Assembly: GCA_963731585.1 (NCBI GenBank) | Contig: CAVSWC010000013.1 | Coordinates: 620,001 to 684,000, forward strand | DNA length: 64,000 nt | From: CANKHA01 sp963731585 | Lineage (GTDB): Bacteria > Pseudomonadota > Alphaproteobacteria > Rhizobiales > Xanthobacteraceae | Direction of reading: 5' to 3' | Translations under genes and position numbers: made by a program | The notes under the pieces: generated by a model | The model's input: only the letters and a program-made list of their open reading frames with translations | Databases searched by the model: none | Told to the model about the DNA's origin: nothing | Shown here: positions 46,273 through 55,566 of the stretch, piece after piece | How positions within the stretch are numbered: the stretch's first letter is position 1 | Layout of the letters: every line of letters begins with the position of its first letter

Positions 46273-47583
46273 ATGAGTGAGATGGAGCTGACGAAGGGGC
46301 TGAAGCGGATTGGCCGAATTGACCTCACGGGCGGCGGGCAGGTCGTGGTCGACGGCAACTATGCCTATGTCGGGCACATGAAACCCCCGCACGGCACCAG
46401 CATCATCGACGTTTCCGATCCGAAGAATCCGAAGCTCGTCACCACCATCATGCTTCCTGATAATTCCTCCCACACCCATAAGGTGCGGGTGGTGGGCGAG
46501 ATCATGATAGTCAATGTCGAGATGAACGACCGGCATTTCCTGCGCAAGGGCGAGAAGATCCCTGCCGTGCGCGCGCAACTGGGAGACAAGCTCAAGCGCC
46601 CGCCGACCGATGCCGAACTCGCCGCCGAACTCCACGTCAAGGAGAGCGATCTGCCGGCGCTGACGAACTATCTGGAAAACGGCTATAAAGATGGCGGTTT
46701 CCGCATTTATGATATCTCCGACCGTAGCAAGCCGAAACTGCTGGTGCATCATCGCACCCACGGCTTCGGCACGCATCGTTTCGACATGGATGAGCGCTAC
46801 GCCTACATCTCGACCGAGATGCCGGGCTATGTCGGCAACATCCTGATGGTCTACGACATCAAGAATCCCGCGAAGCCGGAGGAGGTGTCACGCTGGTGGA
46901 TGCCCGGCCAGCATATCGACGGTGGCGAAAAGCCGACCTGGCGGGGCTACTCCCACCGGCTGCATCATGCCATGCGCTTCGGCAATGAATTGTGGGCTTC
47001 GGTCTGGTTCGCCGGCATGCGCGTCCTTGATTGTTCGGACATCACCAAGCTGAAGGTCATCGGCGCACATAATTACCATCCGCCTTTTCCTGAGCCGACC
47101 CATACCGTGGTTCCGCTGCCGAACAAGTGGAATGGCCGCCGCGTCGCTACCGCAGTAGACGAAGAGCACGATCACATTCCCGGTCAGCCGCATGCCGGCT
47201 TGTGGTTCTTTGACATGGAAGACCTCACGAACATCAAGCCGATCGCGATGTTCCACCTGCAAGAATCCGCCTCTCCCTTCAGCCGCGCAACCTCGCGCTT
47301 CGGCGCGCATCAGTTCCAGGAACGTATTACCGGCAATACGATGTTCTGCACCTGGTTCTCCGGCGGCCTGCGCATGATCGACGTCAGCGATCCGAGCGCA
47401 CCGACTGAGACCGGCTGGTACATTCCAGAGCCAGCTTCCGGCCTGAAGGGCCCCGCGACGAATGACGTCTTCGTCGACAAGCGCGAGCTCATCTACATCA
47501 TCGATCGCGACAAGGGATTCGATATCATCGAACGAACGGAAGGAGCGGCGCCCGTTGCGGCACGACGACAACACGAGCATTGA
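46273..47583 (+). CDS. His-rich LVIVD-repeat beta-propeller protein with a sigma-70-region-3-like insert
   Basis: A 436-residue protein with LVIVD-type blade repeats (SIIDVSDPKNPKLV, FRIYDISDRSKPKLL, LMVYDIKNPAKPEEV, MRVLDCSDITKLKVI, LRMIDVSDPSAPTET). Inward histidines recur in the blades: SSHTHK, GTHRFD, YSHRLHHA, PTHTVV, EEHDH and GAHQ, similar to metal-binding propellers. Residues about 96-134 interrupt the second blade with a helical segment KLKRPPTDAELAAELHVKES, strongly like sigma-70 region 3. No signal peptide is visible, so it probably stays in the cytoplasm. It starts after AAGGAG and its end overlaps the next gene by 29 nt. Function unknown. Confidence 0.78.
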   Translation: MSEMELTKGLKRIGRIDLTGGGQVVVDGNYAYVGHMKPPHGTSIIDVSDPKNPKLVTTIMLPDNSSHTHKVRVVGEIMIVNVEMNDRHFLRKGEKIPAVRAQLGDKLKRPPTDAELAAELHVKESDLPALTNYLENGYKDGGFRIYDISDRSKPKLLVHHRTHGFGTHRFDMDERYAYISTEMPGYVGNILMVYDIKNPAKPEEVSRWWMPGQHIDGGEKPTWRGYSHRLHHAMRFGNELWASVWFAGMRVLDCSDITKLKVIGAHNYHPPFPEPTHTVVPLPNKWNGRRVATAVDEEHDHIPGQPHAGLWFFDMEDLTNIKPIAMFHLQESASPFSRATSRFGAHQFQERITGNTMFCTWFSGGLRMIDVSDPSAPTETGWYIPEPASGLKGPATNDVFVDKRELIYIIDRDKGFDIIERTEGAAPVAARRQHEH

Positions 47584-48800
47584 ACGGCCGACCTTCGTTA
47601 CCCATCTCGAATGCGCCTATACCGGCGAGCAGCTTCCCGCCGATACGGTGCAGAACCTTTCGAGCGCCGGGAAACCGTTGCTGGTGCGCTACGACCTTGC
47701 CGGTGTGAAGCAGGCGCTGAGCAAGGACGCGCTGGCCCAGCGCCCACCCGATCTCTGGCGTTATCGCGAGCTTTTGCCGGTGCGCCGCGCGGGTGACATC
47801 GTCAGCCTCGGCGAGGCGATGACACCGCTGATTGCCCTGCCAAAGCTCGCCGCCAAGCTTGGCGCGGGCGAGATCATCGTCAAGGATGAAGGCCGCCTGC
47901 CCACCGGTTCGTTCAAGGCGCGCGGCTTGGTGATGGCCGTATCCATGGCGAAGGCGCTCGGCATCAAGCCACATGGCGATGCCGACCAACGGCAATGCCG
48001 GCGCCGCGCTTGCCGCCTATGCCACCCGCGCCGGCATCAAGAGCACGATCTTCTGCCCGGAAGATACTCCGGAAGTGAATGTCAGCGAGATCGAGCTGCA
48101 GGGCGCGACCGTCTATCGCGTCAATGGCCTGATCGACGATTGCGGCAAAATCGTTGCTGAAGGCAAGTCAAAGGCCGGCTGGTTCGACGTTTCTCGACGC
48201 TCAAGGAGCCCTACCGGATCGAGGGCAAGAAAACGATGGGGCTGGAACTCGCCGAACAGCTCGGCTGGGACGTGCCCAGATGTGATCCTGTATCCGACCG
48301 GCGGCGGCACCGGCCTGATCGGCATGTGGAAGGCTTTTGCCGAACTGGAGGCGATCGGGTTTCTCGGCCAGAAGCGCCCGCGCATGATCGCGGTGCAGGC
48401 GGCGGGCTGCGCGCCCATGGTCCGCGCTTACGAGGAAGGCAAGGAACACGCGCCGCGCTGGGAAGGCGCCCATACCATCGCGTCCGGGATCCGGGTGCCG
48501 CAGGCGATCGGGGATTTCCTGATCCTGCGCGCGGTGCGCGAAAGCGGCGGGTTCGCCATTGCGGTGACCGACCAAGCCATCAGCGAGGCGCTCTACGAGG
48601 TGGCGCGGAGTGAAGGCCTGCTGCTATGCCCGGAAGGCGCCGCCACCTATGCTGCCTATAAGCAAAGCCTGGCAGACGGGCGCATCAGGCCTGACGAACA
48701 GGCGGTTCTGTTCAATTGCGCCACCGGGCTGAAATATCCCCTGCCGCCCGTCACCCGCACCCTCGACCGTCACAAGCCGATCGACTTCGCCGCGATGTGA
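47555..48800 (+). pseudogene. thrC: Threonine synthase-like PLP enzyme, three frameshifts
   Basis: PLP-dependent fold II enzyme. The TTG at 47555 (GGAAGGAG upstream) is the likely start, overlapping the LVIVD gene end by 29 nt. Visible motifs are the PLP lysine in DEGRLPTGSFKARG, the asparagine loop PTNGNAGAALAAYA, and the phosphate loop YPTGGGTGLIGMWKAF. The frame changes near 47970 (+1), near 48189-48196 (-1 or +2) and at 48275-48277 (+1, in CCC). Together they restore about 414 residues. The result matches the threonine synthase family, including FDVSTLKEPYRIEGKKTMG-like sequence. A catabolic threonine-synthase-like enzyme is possible given the context. Three errors within 310 bp argue for poor sequence quality here. 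Confidence 0.78.
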
Positions 48801-48911
48801 GCGGGCAGCCCGCTCGAAGAATCGGGCATCCCTCCGTACTCAGCAATCTGCGCACGGGCGAGGCCTCGACTCGCTCATCGAGCAGCGCGGTGGGCTTGGC
48901 TGATTTCCGGA

Positions 48912-50338
48912 TTAACCTATCCGTTCGAAGGCGGAGCGGCCGACCATAAGTCCGATCAGCCAGACGATCAGCGCCAGCCCTGCGATCGTGGCGACCGTCA
49001 GAACACGTCGCGGATACACAGAGCTTTCCGGCAGACTTGGTCGCACATAAGGGGTGATGTAGAGGTGCTGAGACGCCGCACTGGCTCGTGAGGTGTCCAG
49101 CGCCGCCATGGTACTCGTGAGCATGGTCTGCGCGAACTGGCGTTCAAGATCGAGCTGCTCATATTCGGCGATCACGGCGGAAAGCGCCGCGCCGCTCTTG
49201 TTGCGACCGACCGATCCTTCGATCGTCGCCAGTTGCTCCTTGGTTGAATTGATCTGGTTCAGCAGCGTGATGACCGCCGGAGCGTTCGGTTGCAAATTTT
49301 GCAGACGCAAGGTCTGCAACTGAGTTTCCAACTGTGCGAGGCTGGCGCGCAAGCCCTGCACGAGGGCCGAGTTGCTCGCGACGACGCTGCTGGCGGGATC
49401 AGATGACGCCGACCCTGTTGCGATATTCGGTCAATTTGGCGCGGATTGCTTTCAGGCGTTCTTCCGCGCGTTCTACTTCCCTCTGCGCAAAACGCACGGC
49501 GTCGTTCTGCGCACGGTTAGCGATGCGATTCACCAGCTCTTCCGACATCGTCACGAGCGAATTGGCGATCAGCAGCGCATCTTCCGGCGTGAAGGCTCGG
49601 ACCCGAGCGATTGCGATGCCGGTTACCTGGTCGTAATGCGCGGTTACCATGCTCTGCCAATAGCCGACGAATTTCTCCATCGGCTGCGAAGGATCGAAAC
49701 GTGCCCACCAATCGGCCTCCCGCCGCGCATAGAGCTGGGTGACATTGATGCGCTGTTGTAATTCCTCGGTCGCCTGCCGGCTGAGCAGGTAATCAGCAAC
49801 CAGATAGTTGTCATAAGCGACCGATCCGCCGCTGCCGCCGATCGCCGATATGAGGTTGCTCGTCGCCTGAGTGGTGCTCTGCATGGTCGCGTCTTTCACC
49901 GCAAAGCGGAATTCCGCGACGTATTGGTTGGATGCAAAAAATGCCAAATAGACTGTCGCGAGAGCAATCGGCAGCACGACGCTCAGTCCGAACCAGATCT
50001 TTTCGCCGTAATTCCGGCGGACCTGCCCCTGCGCACGCGACGGCAGGATCTGGCCGTCGACCGTCTTCGTCTGAACGGGGGACCTGGCGAAGCGGAGTGA
50101 CCGTCAGTCGCTGTTCGATGCGGCCGGTAGTCGAGACGACCGTTGGCCGCTCGCGGCGCATAGCCGGCAGCTGGTCGACCAAGCTTTGCGGCAGGCCGGC
50201 CAATTCGGGATGCGCTTGCGCCCGCGCGGCGGCTCGTTCACGGCGGCGGGCGAGGCGGTCCGCATCGGCGATCACAGGCTTCTCCCCGGCAGGACCCGGG
50301 CGGGTGTTGCCCGGCTCGGGTTTGGGCTCATTCTTCAA
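48912..50338 (-). pseudogene. kpsE: KpsE/RkpR-like capsule export inner-membrane protein, two frameshifts
   Basis: Read on the minus strand from a TTG (50338-50336). The first segment (MKNEPKPEPG) is Pro/Arg-rich. The frame shifts at a G5 run (50077-50081) to give ILPSRAQGQVRRNYGEKIWF, a transmembrane helix (LSVVLPIALATVYLAFF) and the periplasmic coiled-coil region. A second shift lies at about 49398-49402, restoring VVASNSALVQGLRASLAQLE and the C-terminal helix (VLTVATIAGLALIVWLIGLMV). The joined length is about 474 residues. Two-helix topology with a periplasmic coiled coil is the KpsE/Wzc-type polysaccharide co-polymerase pattern. It ends just before the KpsD-like gene's neighbourhood and belongs to the capsule locus. 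Confidence 0.75.
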
Positions 50339-50500
50339 AGGCTTATCCTGGTACCGGTGCTGGTATGAGCAATAATTGTACTCGATCTGTACCCTTTTGA
50401 AAACCGTTGTTTGAAGGCCCGGTTACCTGCGGTATAATGCAGCTAAGACCCTGCAATCATTCTGTTTTTTCATAGAGGCAAGGCTTGGCCGCGCTATCTG

Positions 50501-51754
50501 TTAGTTGACGGCGCGCCCCACATCGGCGGCGATCCCCGAGACGCCGCGGATGATGGCCAGAGACTTCTGCAATTGGGTGGCTTCCGCATTCGTAATCAGG
50601 ATCACGTCCTTGTCCCGGATCTGGAGTGCTTGCGCATAGAAATATCCGTGAGCCCCCTCCAACCCGATTTGATAGAGGATCGGCACGAAGTCAGACCCGG
50701 TCCCAGGCTGCCCAACATCGATATTCTGCGCAGCCAGAAGCTCCTTGGCGATCGCCCAAGGCTCATAGCGGAATAGATAAATACCGGACGGGTCACCAAT
50801 GGTATCGATCGGGCCGCCCGCGCGTGCGATGGCTTCGGCAAGCGAAACGCGTTCCGTATCGAACGGGAATTGGGCCACTTTCTGCGTGGCGCCGAGCACC
50901 GCGAAGCTGCGGGGGTTGCGAGTCAAAAATATCTGGTCGTTGGGGCGAACCACGACGTTGTCGCCGGCGCTCCTGACGACCGATTGCAGTAATGCCTTAC
51001 CAGTAACGTCTCCGCGAACGATCTCAACGTAGGTTTCATAGGGGGGGAATTTTGCGCCTCCGGCCGCGGCGATCACGTCCAAAAGCCTTTCTCCCCGCAA
51101 GCTCAGAGGTACCGGCCTCGGCGAGTTGACATCCCCGCCCACAGTTGCGGTGTTGGTTGCATTATTGACCATGCTGACGACGACCTGCGGTTCGACCGCC
51201 TTGCCGCGCAATTCCTGCTCGATCAAGCGACCCACTTCGCCTGGGGTCCGGCCGGCGACCTTGACGCGGCCGACAAACGGGACGCTGATCGTTCCGTCGG
51301 CTTCCACAACCTGCGCGGGAATGGTGCTGTTCCCGGCCGAGATGGTAGCCGGCTGCCCCAGACTGGCGCCGACGGTTCCCCCCCCCGACATAGGAGGCGG
51401 AAAAAGTGTCGAGCCGCCGCTTTCGTAAACGGTTATGCTGACAACGTCGCCCGCGTGCAGGGCATTGCTCGCGGCGTAGCGGGTGCCCCGGCCGCGGAAA
51501 CTCGGGCCGAAGGAGGTGACCCGGAGGCCTTGAAGAATGGAGACCACCCGCAAATCAACCCGCACGAGATGGTAAGGGAAGTCGGCTTGGTTAATTGAGC
51601 TTTCAAGCTGCAATGAGGTTGGCGCTGCTGCCGGCAACGCACAAGCTGCCAGCATTGAGCCAATTGCAAGCACCAGCCCGGGAGACAACCAAGACTGTTT
51701 TCTTACCCGCTGCCCTAGACCAAACGGCAATCCCAATCCCCCAAACCGACGCAA
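50501..51754 (-). CDS. kpsD: Polysaccharide export outer-membrane lipoprotein (KpsD/Wza-type)
   Basis: A 417-residue exported lipoprotein. A long signal ends in a lipobox (MLAAC, residues 34-38). The body contains the polysaccharide export (Poly_export) region: LHAGDVVSITVYESGG, VVEADGTISVPFVGRVKVAGRT and SLRGERLLDVIAAAGGA, and SLBB repeats (FLTRNPRSFAVLGATQKV and later). It forms the outer-membrane pore for capsule or exopolysaccharide. It lies upstream of the kpsE-like gene in the same orientation, separated by about 160 nt, with the dTDP-rhamnose genes beyond. Confidence 0.88.
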   Translation of the reverse strand: MRRFGGLGLPFGLGQRVRKQSWLSPGLVLAIGSMLAACALPAAAPTSLQLESSINQADFPYHLVRVDLRVVSILQGLRVTSFGPSFRGRGTRYAASNALHAGDVVSITVYESGGSTLFPPPMSGGGTVGASLGQPATISAGNSTIPAQVVEADGTISVPFVGRVKVAGRTPGEVGRLIEQELRGKAVEPQVVVSMVNNATNTATVGGDVNSPRPVPLSLRGERLLDVIAAAGGAKFPPYETYVEIVRGDVTGKALLQSVVRSAGDNVVVRPNDQIFLTRNPRSFAVLGATQKVAQFPFDTERVSLAEAIARAGGPIDTIGDPSGIYLFRYEPWAIAKELLAAQNIDVGQPGTGSDFVPILYQIGLEGAHGYFYAQALQIRDKDVILITNAEATQLQKSLAIIRGVSGIAADVGRAVN

Positions 51755-51997
51755 ATGACCCCCTGGTACAATTGCACGTCGGCTTTGCTAATAGATTAAG
51801 GCGCGCGCAGCGTCGCCGGAACCCCGCTTTTTACGAGAGGATTCGACCCCCCGCAACGAGTGAAAAGGCCGCTCAGCCGAATGCGCCAGACTGAGCCTTC
51901 CTAGCCACACCAGGGTCTTCAGGGTCTTCCCTATCCCGCCGATACCATAGCCCACCCGAGATCAGGCGAAAAGGGCCAGGGGCCATTCCAGGATTTC

Positions 51998-52897
51998 TTA
52001 CAGTTGCGGGGCGGTAAGCGCATCCAATTCGGGTTCGAGCAGGGTATCCCAGGAAGGCGGGACTATTCCGAAAGCTTCCCGCAAGCGCGTCAGGTCAAGT
52101 CGCGAATTCAGCGGTCGGACTGCTTTGGTGGGGTAATCCTTGGTGGAGATCGGGGTGATGCGTTCCACCGTCAAAGCTACGTCGAGCCGCCGCAGGCCAT
52201 CGACAATTGCCGAGGCAAATCCATGCCAACTCGTCTGCTCGCCAGCTGCGACATGCAGCCTGCCGCCTGCCGCCGCGAAGCCGGAAGCGAGGTTTGCCAG
52301 ATTCGTCCGGGCGATCGCCGCGAGCGTCTCGGCGACAAAAGCCGCTGACGTAGGCGCGCCGATCTGGTCCGAAACGATCTTCAATTCCTGGCGTTCGCGC
52401 GCCAGCCGGGAAATGGTTCGCAGAAAATTCGCTCCGCGTGCCGAATAGATCCACGATGTCCGCACGATAAGATGCGGGCCGGCTGCGGCGCGGACCTTCT
52501 CCTCGCCGGCCAGCTTGCTGGCGCCATAGACGCTCAGCGGCGCCGCTGGATCGTCCTCGCGCCAGGGCTGCTCGCCCGAGCCGTCGAACACATAGTCGGT
52601 GGAAAGATGCACGAAGGGTACCCCATGCCCCGCCGCCCATTTGGCCATTACGCCCGGGCTATCGGCGTTGACCGTAAAGGCCAGATCGCGCTCGTCCTCC
52701 GCGCGATCCACGGCTGTATAGGCCGCCGAATTGATGATGATATCGGGCGCCATTGCTTCCAGCTTGGCGGCGAGGGTGGAAGGTCGCGATAGATCCAACA
52801 GGCTGCGATCCGCCGCGATCACATCGCCCAGCTCCCTAAAGCAACGCGCCGCCTCGCTGCCGATCTGCCCTGAAATGCCGGTGACCAGAAACCGCAT
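51998..52897 (-). CDS. rfbD: dTDP-4-dehydrorhamnose reductase
   Basis: A 299-residue NADPH-dependent SDR enzyme (RmlD): MRFLVTGISGQIGSEAARCF is the Rossmann loop, STDYVFDGSGEQPW and VYGASKLAGEEKV provide the catalytic YxxxK. It reduces the 4-keto group to complete dTDP-L-rhamnose. It starts 2 nt after the stop of rfbC on the same strand. Confidence 0.94.
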   Translation of the reverse strand: MRFLVTGISGQIGSEAARCFRELGDVIAADRSLLDLSRPSTLAAKLEAMAPDIIINSAAYTAVDRAEDERDLAFTVNADSPGVMAKWAAGHGVPFVHLSTDYVFDGSGEQPWREDDPAAPLSVYGASKLAGEEKVRAAAGPHLIVRTSWIYSARGANFLRTISRLARERQELKIVSDQIGAPTSAAFVAETLAAIARTNLANLASGFAAAGGRLHVAAGEQTSWHGFASAIVDGLRRLDVALTVERITPISTKDYPTKAVRPLNSRLDLTRLREAFGIVPPSWDTLLEPELDALTAPQL

Positions 52898-52899
52898 GA

Positions 52900-53451
52900 T
52901 TAAGCGTCAAAAGAGGGCAGGCTGGAGATATCCGCGAGCAAGGGCGCCGCCGCATCGCGCGGGCCAAGCACGGGGTCTGAAATGCGCCAGTCGATGCCGA
53001 GTGCTGGGTCGTTCCAGCGGACGACAATTTCGTCCTGCGGGCTGTAGTATTCGTCGCATTTGTAGAGAAAGTCGACAGTTTCGGACAGGACAACGAAGCC
53101 ATGGGCGCAGCCCCGGGGCAAAAAAAACTGAACTCCGTTCTCCTCGGAAACCTCCACCGCGACGTGGCGGCCGAAGGTAGGGCTGCCCACACGCACATCG
53201 ACGGCGACATCGAGGACGTGCCCGGTAATCACGCTTACCAGCTTGCCCTGGGCGTTTGGGTTTTGCAGATGCAAGCCCCGCAGGACGCCCCGCCTTGATC
53301 GTGACCAATTGTCCTGCACAAACGGGTGAGGCATGCCTGCGGAAACATAACGCTCGGCCCGGAATGTCTCTGAGAAAAATCCCCGAGCATCGACTATACG
53401 CCGCGGTGTGATGATCAGTACGCCGGGAATTTCTGTTTTTGTTACTTGCAT
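52900..53451 (-). CDS. rfbC: dTDP-4-dehydrorhamnose 3,5-epimerase
   Basis: A 183-residue RmlC cupin. MQVTKTEIPGVLIITPRR, ARGFFSETF, FVQDNWSRSRRGVLRGLH and VVLSETVDFLYKCDEYYSP are the family features; the catalytic His/Asp pair lies near HLQNP. The ATG at 53451 is preferred to an upstream TTG at 53487 because the family begins at MQVTKT. It is transcribed divergently from rfbA, with a short intergenic region. Confidence 0.93.
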   Translation of the reverse strand: MQVTKTEIPGVLIITPRRIVDARGFFSETFRAERYVSAGMPHPFVQDNWSRSRRGVLRGLHLQNPNAQGKLVSVITGHVLDVAVDVRVGSPTFGRHVAVEVSEENGVQFFLPRGCAHGFVVLSETVDFLYKCDEYYSPQDEIVVRWNDPALGIDWRISDPVLGPRDAAAPLLADISSLPSFDA

Positions 53452-53561
53452 TGAAGATATACAGGGAAGTGATGTCTTGTTATTCAATCAGATGCTGCAG
53501 TGTATTATGCGGGGCCAAACGAAGGCAAGGCGAGTTCCTTTTGTGTGAGACAGGAAAATAA
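53452..53561. promoter_or_regulatory. Divergent promoter region between rfbC and rfbA
   Basis: A 110-bp AT-richer region between divergent starts. For rfbA, a good -10 candidate TATTAT lies at 53503-53508, about 54 bp before the ATG, without a strong -35. An AGGA Shine-Dalgarno lies seven bases before the rfbA ATG. Assigned from gene orientation and short motif matches. Confidence 0.4.
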
Positions 53562-54461
53562 ATGAAGGGAATTCTTTTGGCGGGGGGAGGCGGAACAAGG
53601 CTCTATCCCGCCACGGCCGTCATTTCAAAGCAGCTGCTGCCGGTGTTTGACAAGCCGATGATCTATTATTCGCTGTCCACTTTGATGCTGGCCGGCATCC
53701 GTCAGATATTGATCATCTCGACCCCGCAGGATCTGCCGCTGTTCGAGCGGCTCTTGGGTGACGGCTCGCTACTCGGCTTGCAATTTTCCTATGCCGCACA
53801 GGAGCAGCCGCGGGGGCTGGCGGATGCCTTCATTGTGGGACGGAGTTTCGTGGGCAGCGACAATGTCGCGCTCATTCTCGGCGACAATATCTTCCACGGC
53901 CATGGCCTTCCACCCGTTCTCGCCCGGGCGAGGCGAATAACCTCCGGCGCAATAGTCTTTGCCTATCGGGTGCACGATCCCGAACGCTATGGCGTGGTGG
54001 AGATCGATCAAAAAGGCCGCGCGCTCTCCATTGAGGAGAAGCCGCAACAACCGAAATCGAACTATGCCGTTACCGGACTCTATTTTTATGACAACAAGGT
54101 TTTGGATATTGCGGCGTCGATCCGCCCGAGCGAGCGCGGAGAGCTGGAGATTACCGACGTAAACCGGGTTTATATGGAGGCCGGCGAACTGTCGGTGGAA
54201 ATCTTGGGACGCGGCTTCGCCTGGCTCGATACCGGCACGCATATGTCGCTGATCGAAGCCAGCACTTTTGTGCAGATTCTGGAGCAGCGTCAGGGACTGC
54301 GCATCGCGTGTCCGGAGGAGATCGCATATCGACTGGGATTTATTTCCAGCGCGGCCTTCCTTGAACTTGCTCAGCGTTCGTCAAAAAGCAGTTACGGGCA
54401 ATATCTTCTCTCAGTCCACGCGTCCCTGGAGGATGCGGACGAATTATCGGCAGGTCACTAA
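53562..54461 (+). CDS. rfbA: Glucose-1-phosphate thymidylyltransferase
   Basis: A 299-residue RmlA nucleotidyltransferase: KGILLAGGGGTRLYPAT is the nucleotide loop, and ISKQLLPVFDKPMIYY and ILGDNIFHGHGL give the catalytic residues. It joins dTTP and glucose-1-phosphate to dTDP-glucose. Its TAA overlaps the ATG of rfbB (TAATG), so the two genes are co-translated. Confidence 0.96.
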   Translation: MKGILLAGGGGTRLYPATAVISKQLLPVFDKPMIYYSLSTLMLAGIRQILIISTPQDLPLFERLLGDGSLLGLQFSYAAQEQPRGLADAFIVGRSFVGSDNVALILGDNIFHGHGLPPVLARARRITSGAIVFAYRVHDPERYGVVEIDQKGRALSIEEKPQQPKSNYAVTGLYFYDNKVLDIAASIRPSERGELEITDVNRVYMEAGELSVEILGRGFAWLDTGTHMSLIEASTFVQILEQRQGLRIACPEEIAYRLGFISSAAFLELAQRSSKSSYGQYLLSVHASLEDADELSAGH

Positions 54462-55543
54462 TGCTTCCAGGCAATATTTTTGCCGACCGGACGGTTGTGG
54501 TGACGGGTGGCGCCGGGTTCATCGGCTCCGCGGTCATCCGCTATCTGCTCGAAGAAACCCTGGCGCAGGTTGTCAATGTCGACAAGCTGACCTACGCGGC
54601 AAATCTCGCATCGATACCGCAATCGCGCGGCAACGCGCGCTACAAGCTGGAGAAAGTCGACATCTGCGACGGGCAGGCGTTGCGCCGGATTTTCGAGCAA
54701 TACCAACCGGCCGCGGTCATGAATCTTGCCGCCGAAAGCCATGTCGATCGCTCCATCGATGGGCCTGCCGCCTTCGTGCAGACAAATCTGGTGGGGACAT
54801 TCACCCTCCTACATGAGGCGCTTCGTTACTGGCAAAAACTGAGCGGCAGCCGCCGAGATCAATTCAGGTTGCTGCACGTGTCGACCGACGAGGTATTCGG
54901 CTCGCTTGCGGAGAGCGGGCTGTTTTCCGAAGAATCCCCCTATGCGCCCAACTCGCCCTATTCGGCCACCAAGGCGGGATCCGATCACCTCGTGCGTGCC
55001 TGGCATGAAACTTACGGGCTCCCCACGCTCATTACCAACTGCTCCAACAATTACGGGCCGTACCATTTTCCGGAAAAACTGATCCCGCATATGATTCTCA
55101 AAGCTTTGGCCGATGAACCGCTTCCGGTTTATGGCGACGGGATGAACGTTCGCGATTGGCTCTATGTCGAAGACCACGCGCGCTCTCTGGCACTCGTGCT
55201 AGCCCGCGGGAATGTCGGCGAGACCTACAATATCGGCGCACGCAACGAACGTACCAATCGTGCGGTCGTGGAGACGATTTGCGATCTGCTTGATGAGCAA
55301 AGTCCGTCAAAAATCGGAGCGCGCCGCGCGCTCATTAGTTTCGTACCCGACCGCCCCGGTCATGACCGGCGTTATGCCATCGACCCTTCCAAGATCGAGA
55401 ATACGCTAGGGTGGCGTCCACGCGAATCGTTTGAATCGGGCTTGGCGCAAACTGTGCGGTGGTACCTGGAAAACAGGCCCTGGTGGGAAGAAATCCTGCA
55501 TCGCGGTTACCGGACCGAGCGCGCCGGTCTCGGCCGAATCTGA
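54461..55543 (+). CDS. rfbB: dTDP-glucose 4,6-dehydratase
   Basis: A 360-residue RmlB extended SDR. VVVTGGAGFIGSAVIRYL is the NAD loop; LLHVSTDEVFGSL and SPYSATKAGSDHLVRAW supply the Thr, Asp-Glu and YxxxK catalytic residues. It converts dTDP-glucose to 4-keto-6-deoxyglucose. With rfbA, rfbC and rfbD the full dTDP-L-rhamnose set is present. Confidence 0.96.
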   Translation: MLPGNIFADRTVVVTGGAGFIGSAVIRYLLEETLAQVVNVDKLTYAANLASIPQSRGNARYKLEKVDICDGQALRRIFEQYQPAAVMNLAAESHVDRSIDGPAAFVQTNLVGTFTLLHEALRYWQKLSGSRRDQFRLLHVSTDEVFGSLAESGLFSEESPYAPNSPYSATKAGSDHLVRAWHETYGLPTLITNCSNNYGPYHFPEKLIPHMILKALADEPLPVYGDGMNVRDWLYVEDHARSLALVLARGNVGETYNIGARNERTNRAVVETICDLLDEQSPSKIGARRALISFVPDRPGHDRRYAIDPSKIENTLGWRPRESFESGLAQTVRWYLENRPWWEEILHRGYRTERAGLGRI

Positions 55544-55566
55544 TTTCCGCCGGCGGAGAAGATCTA

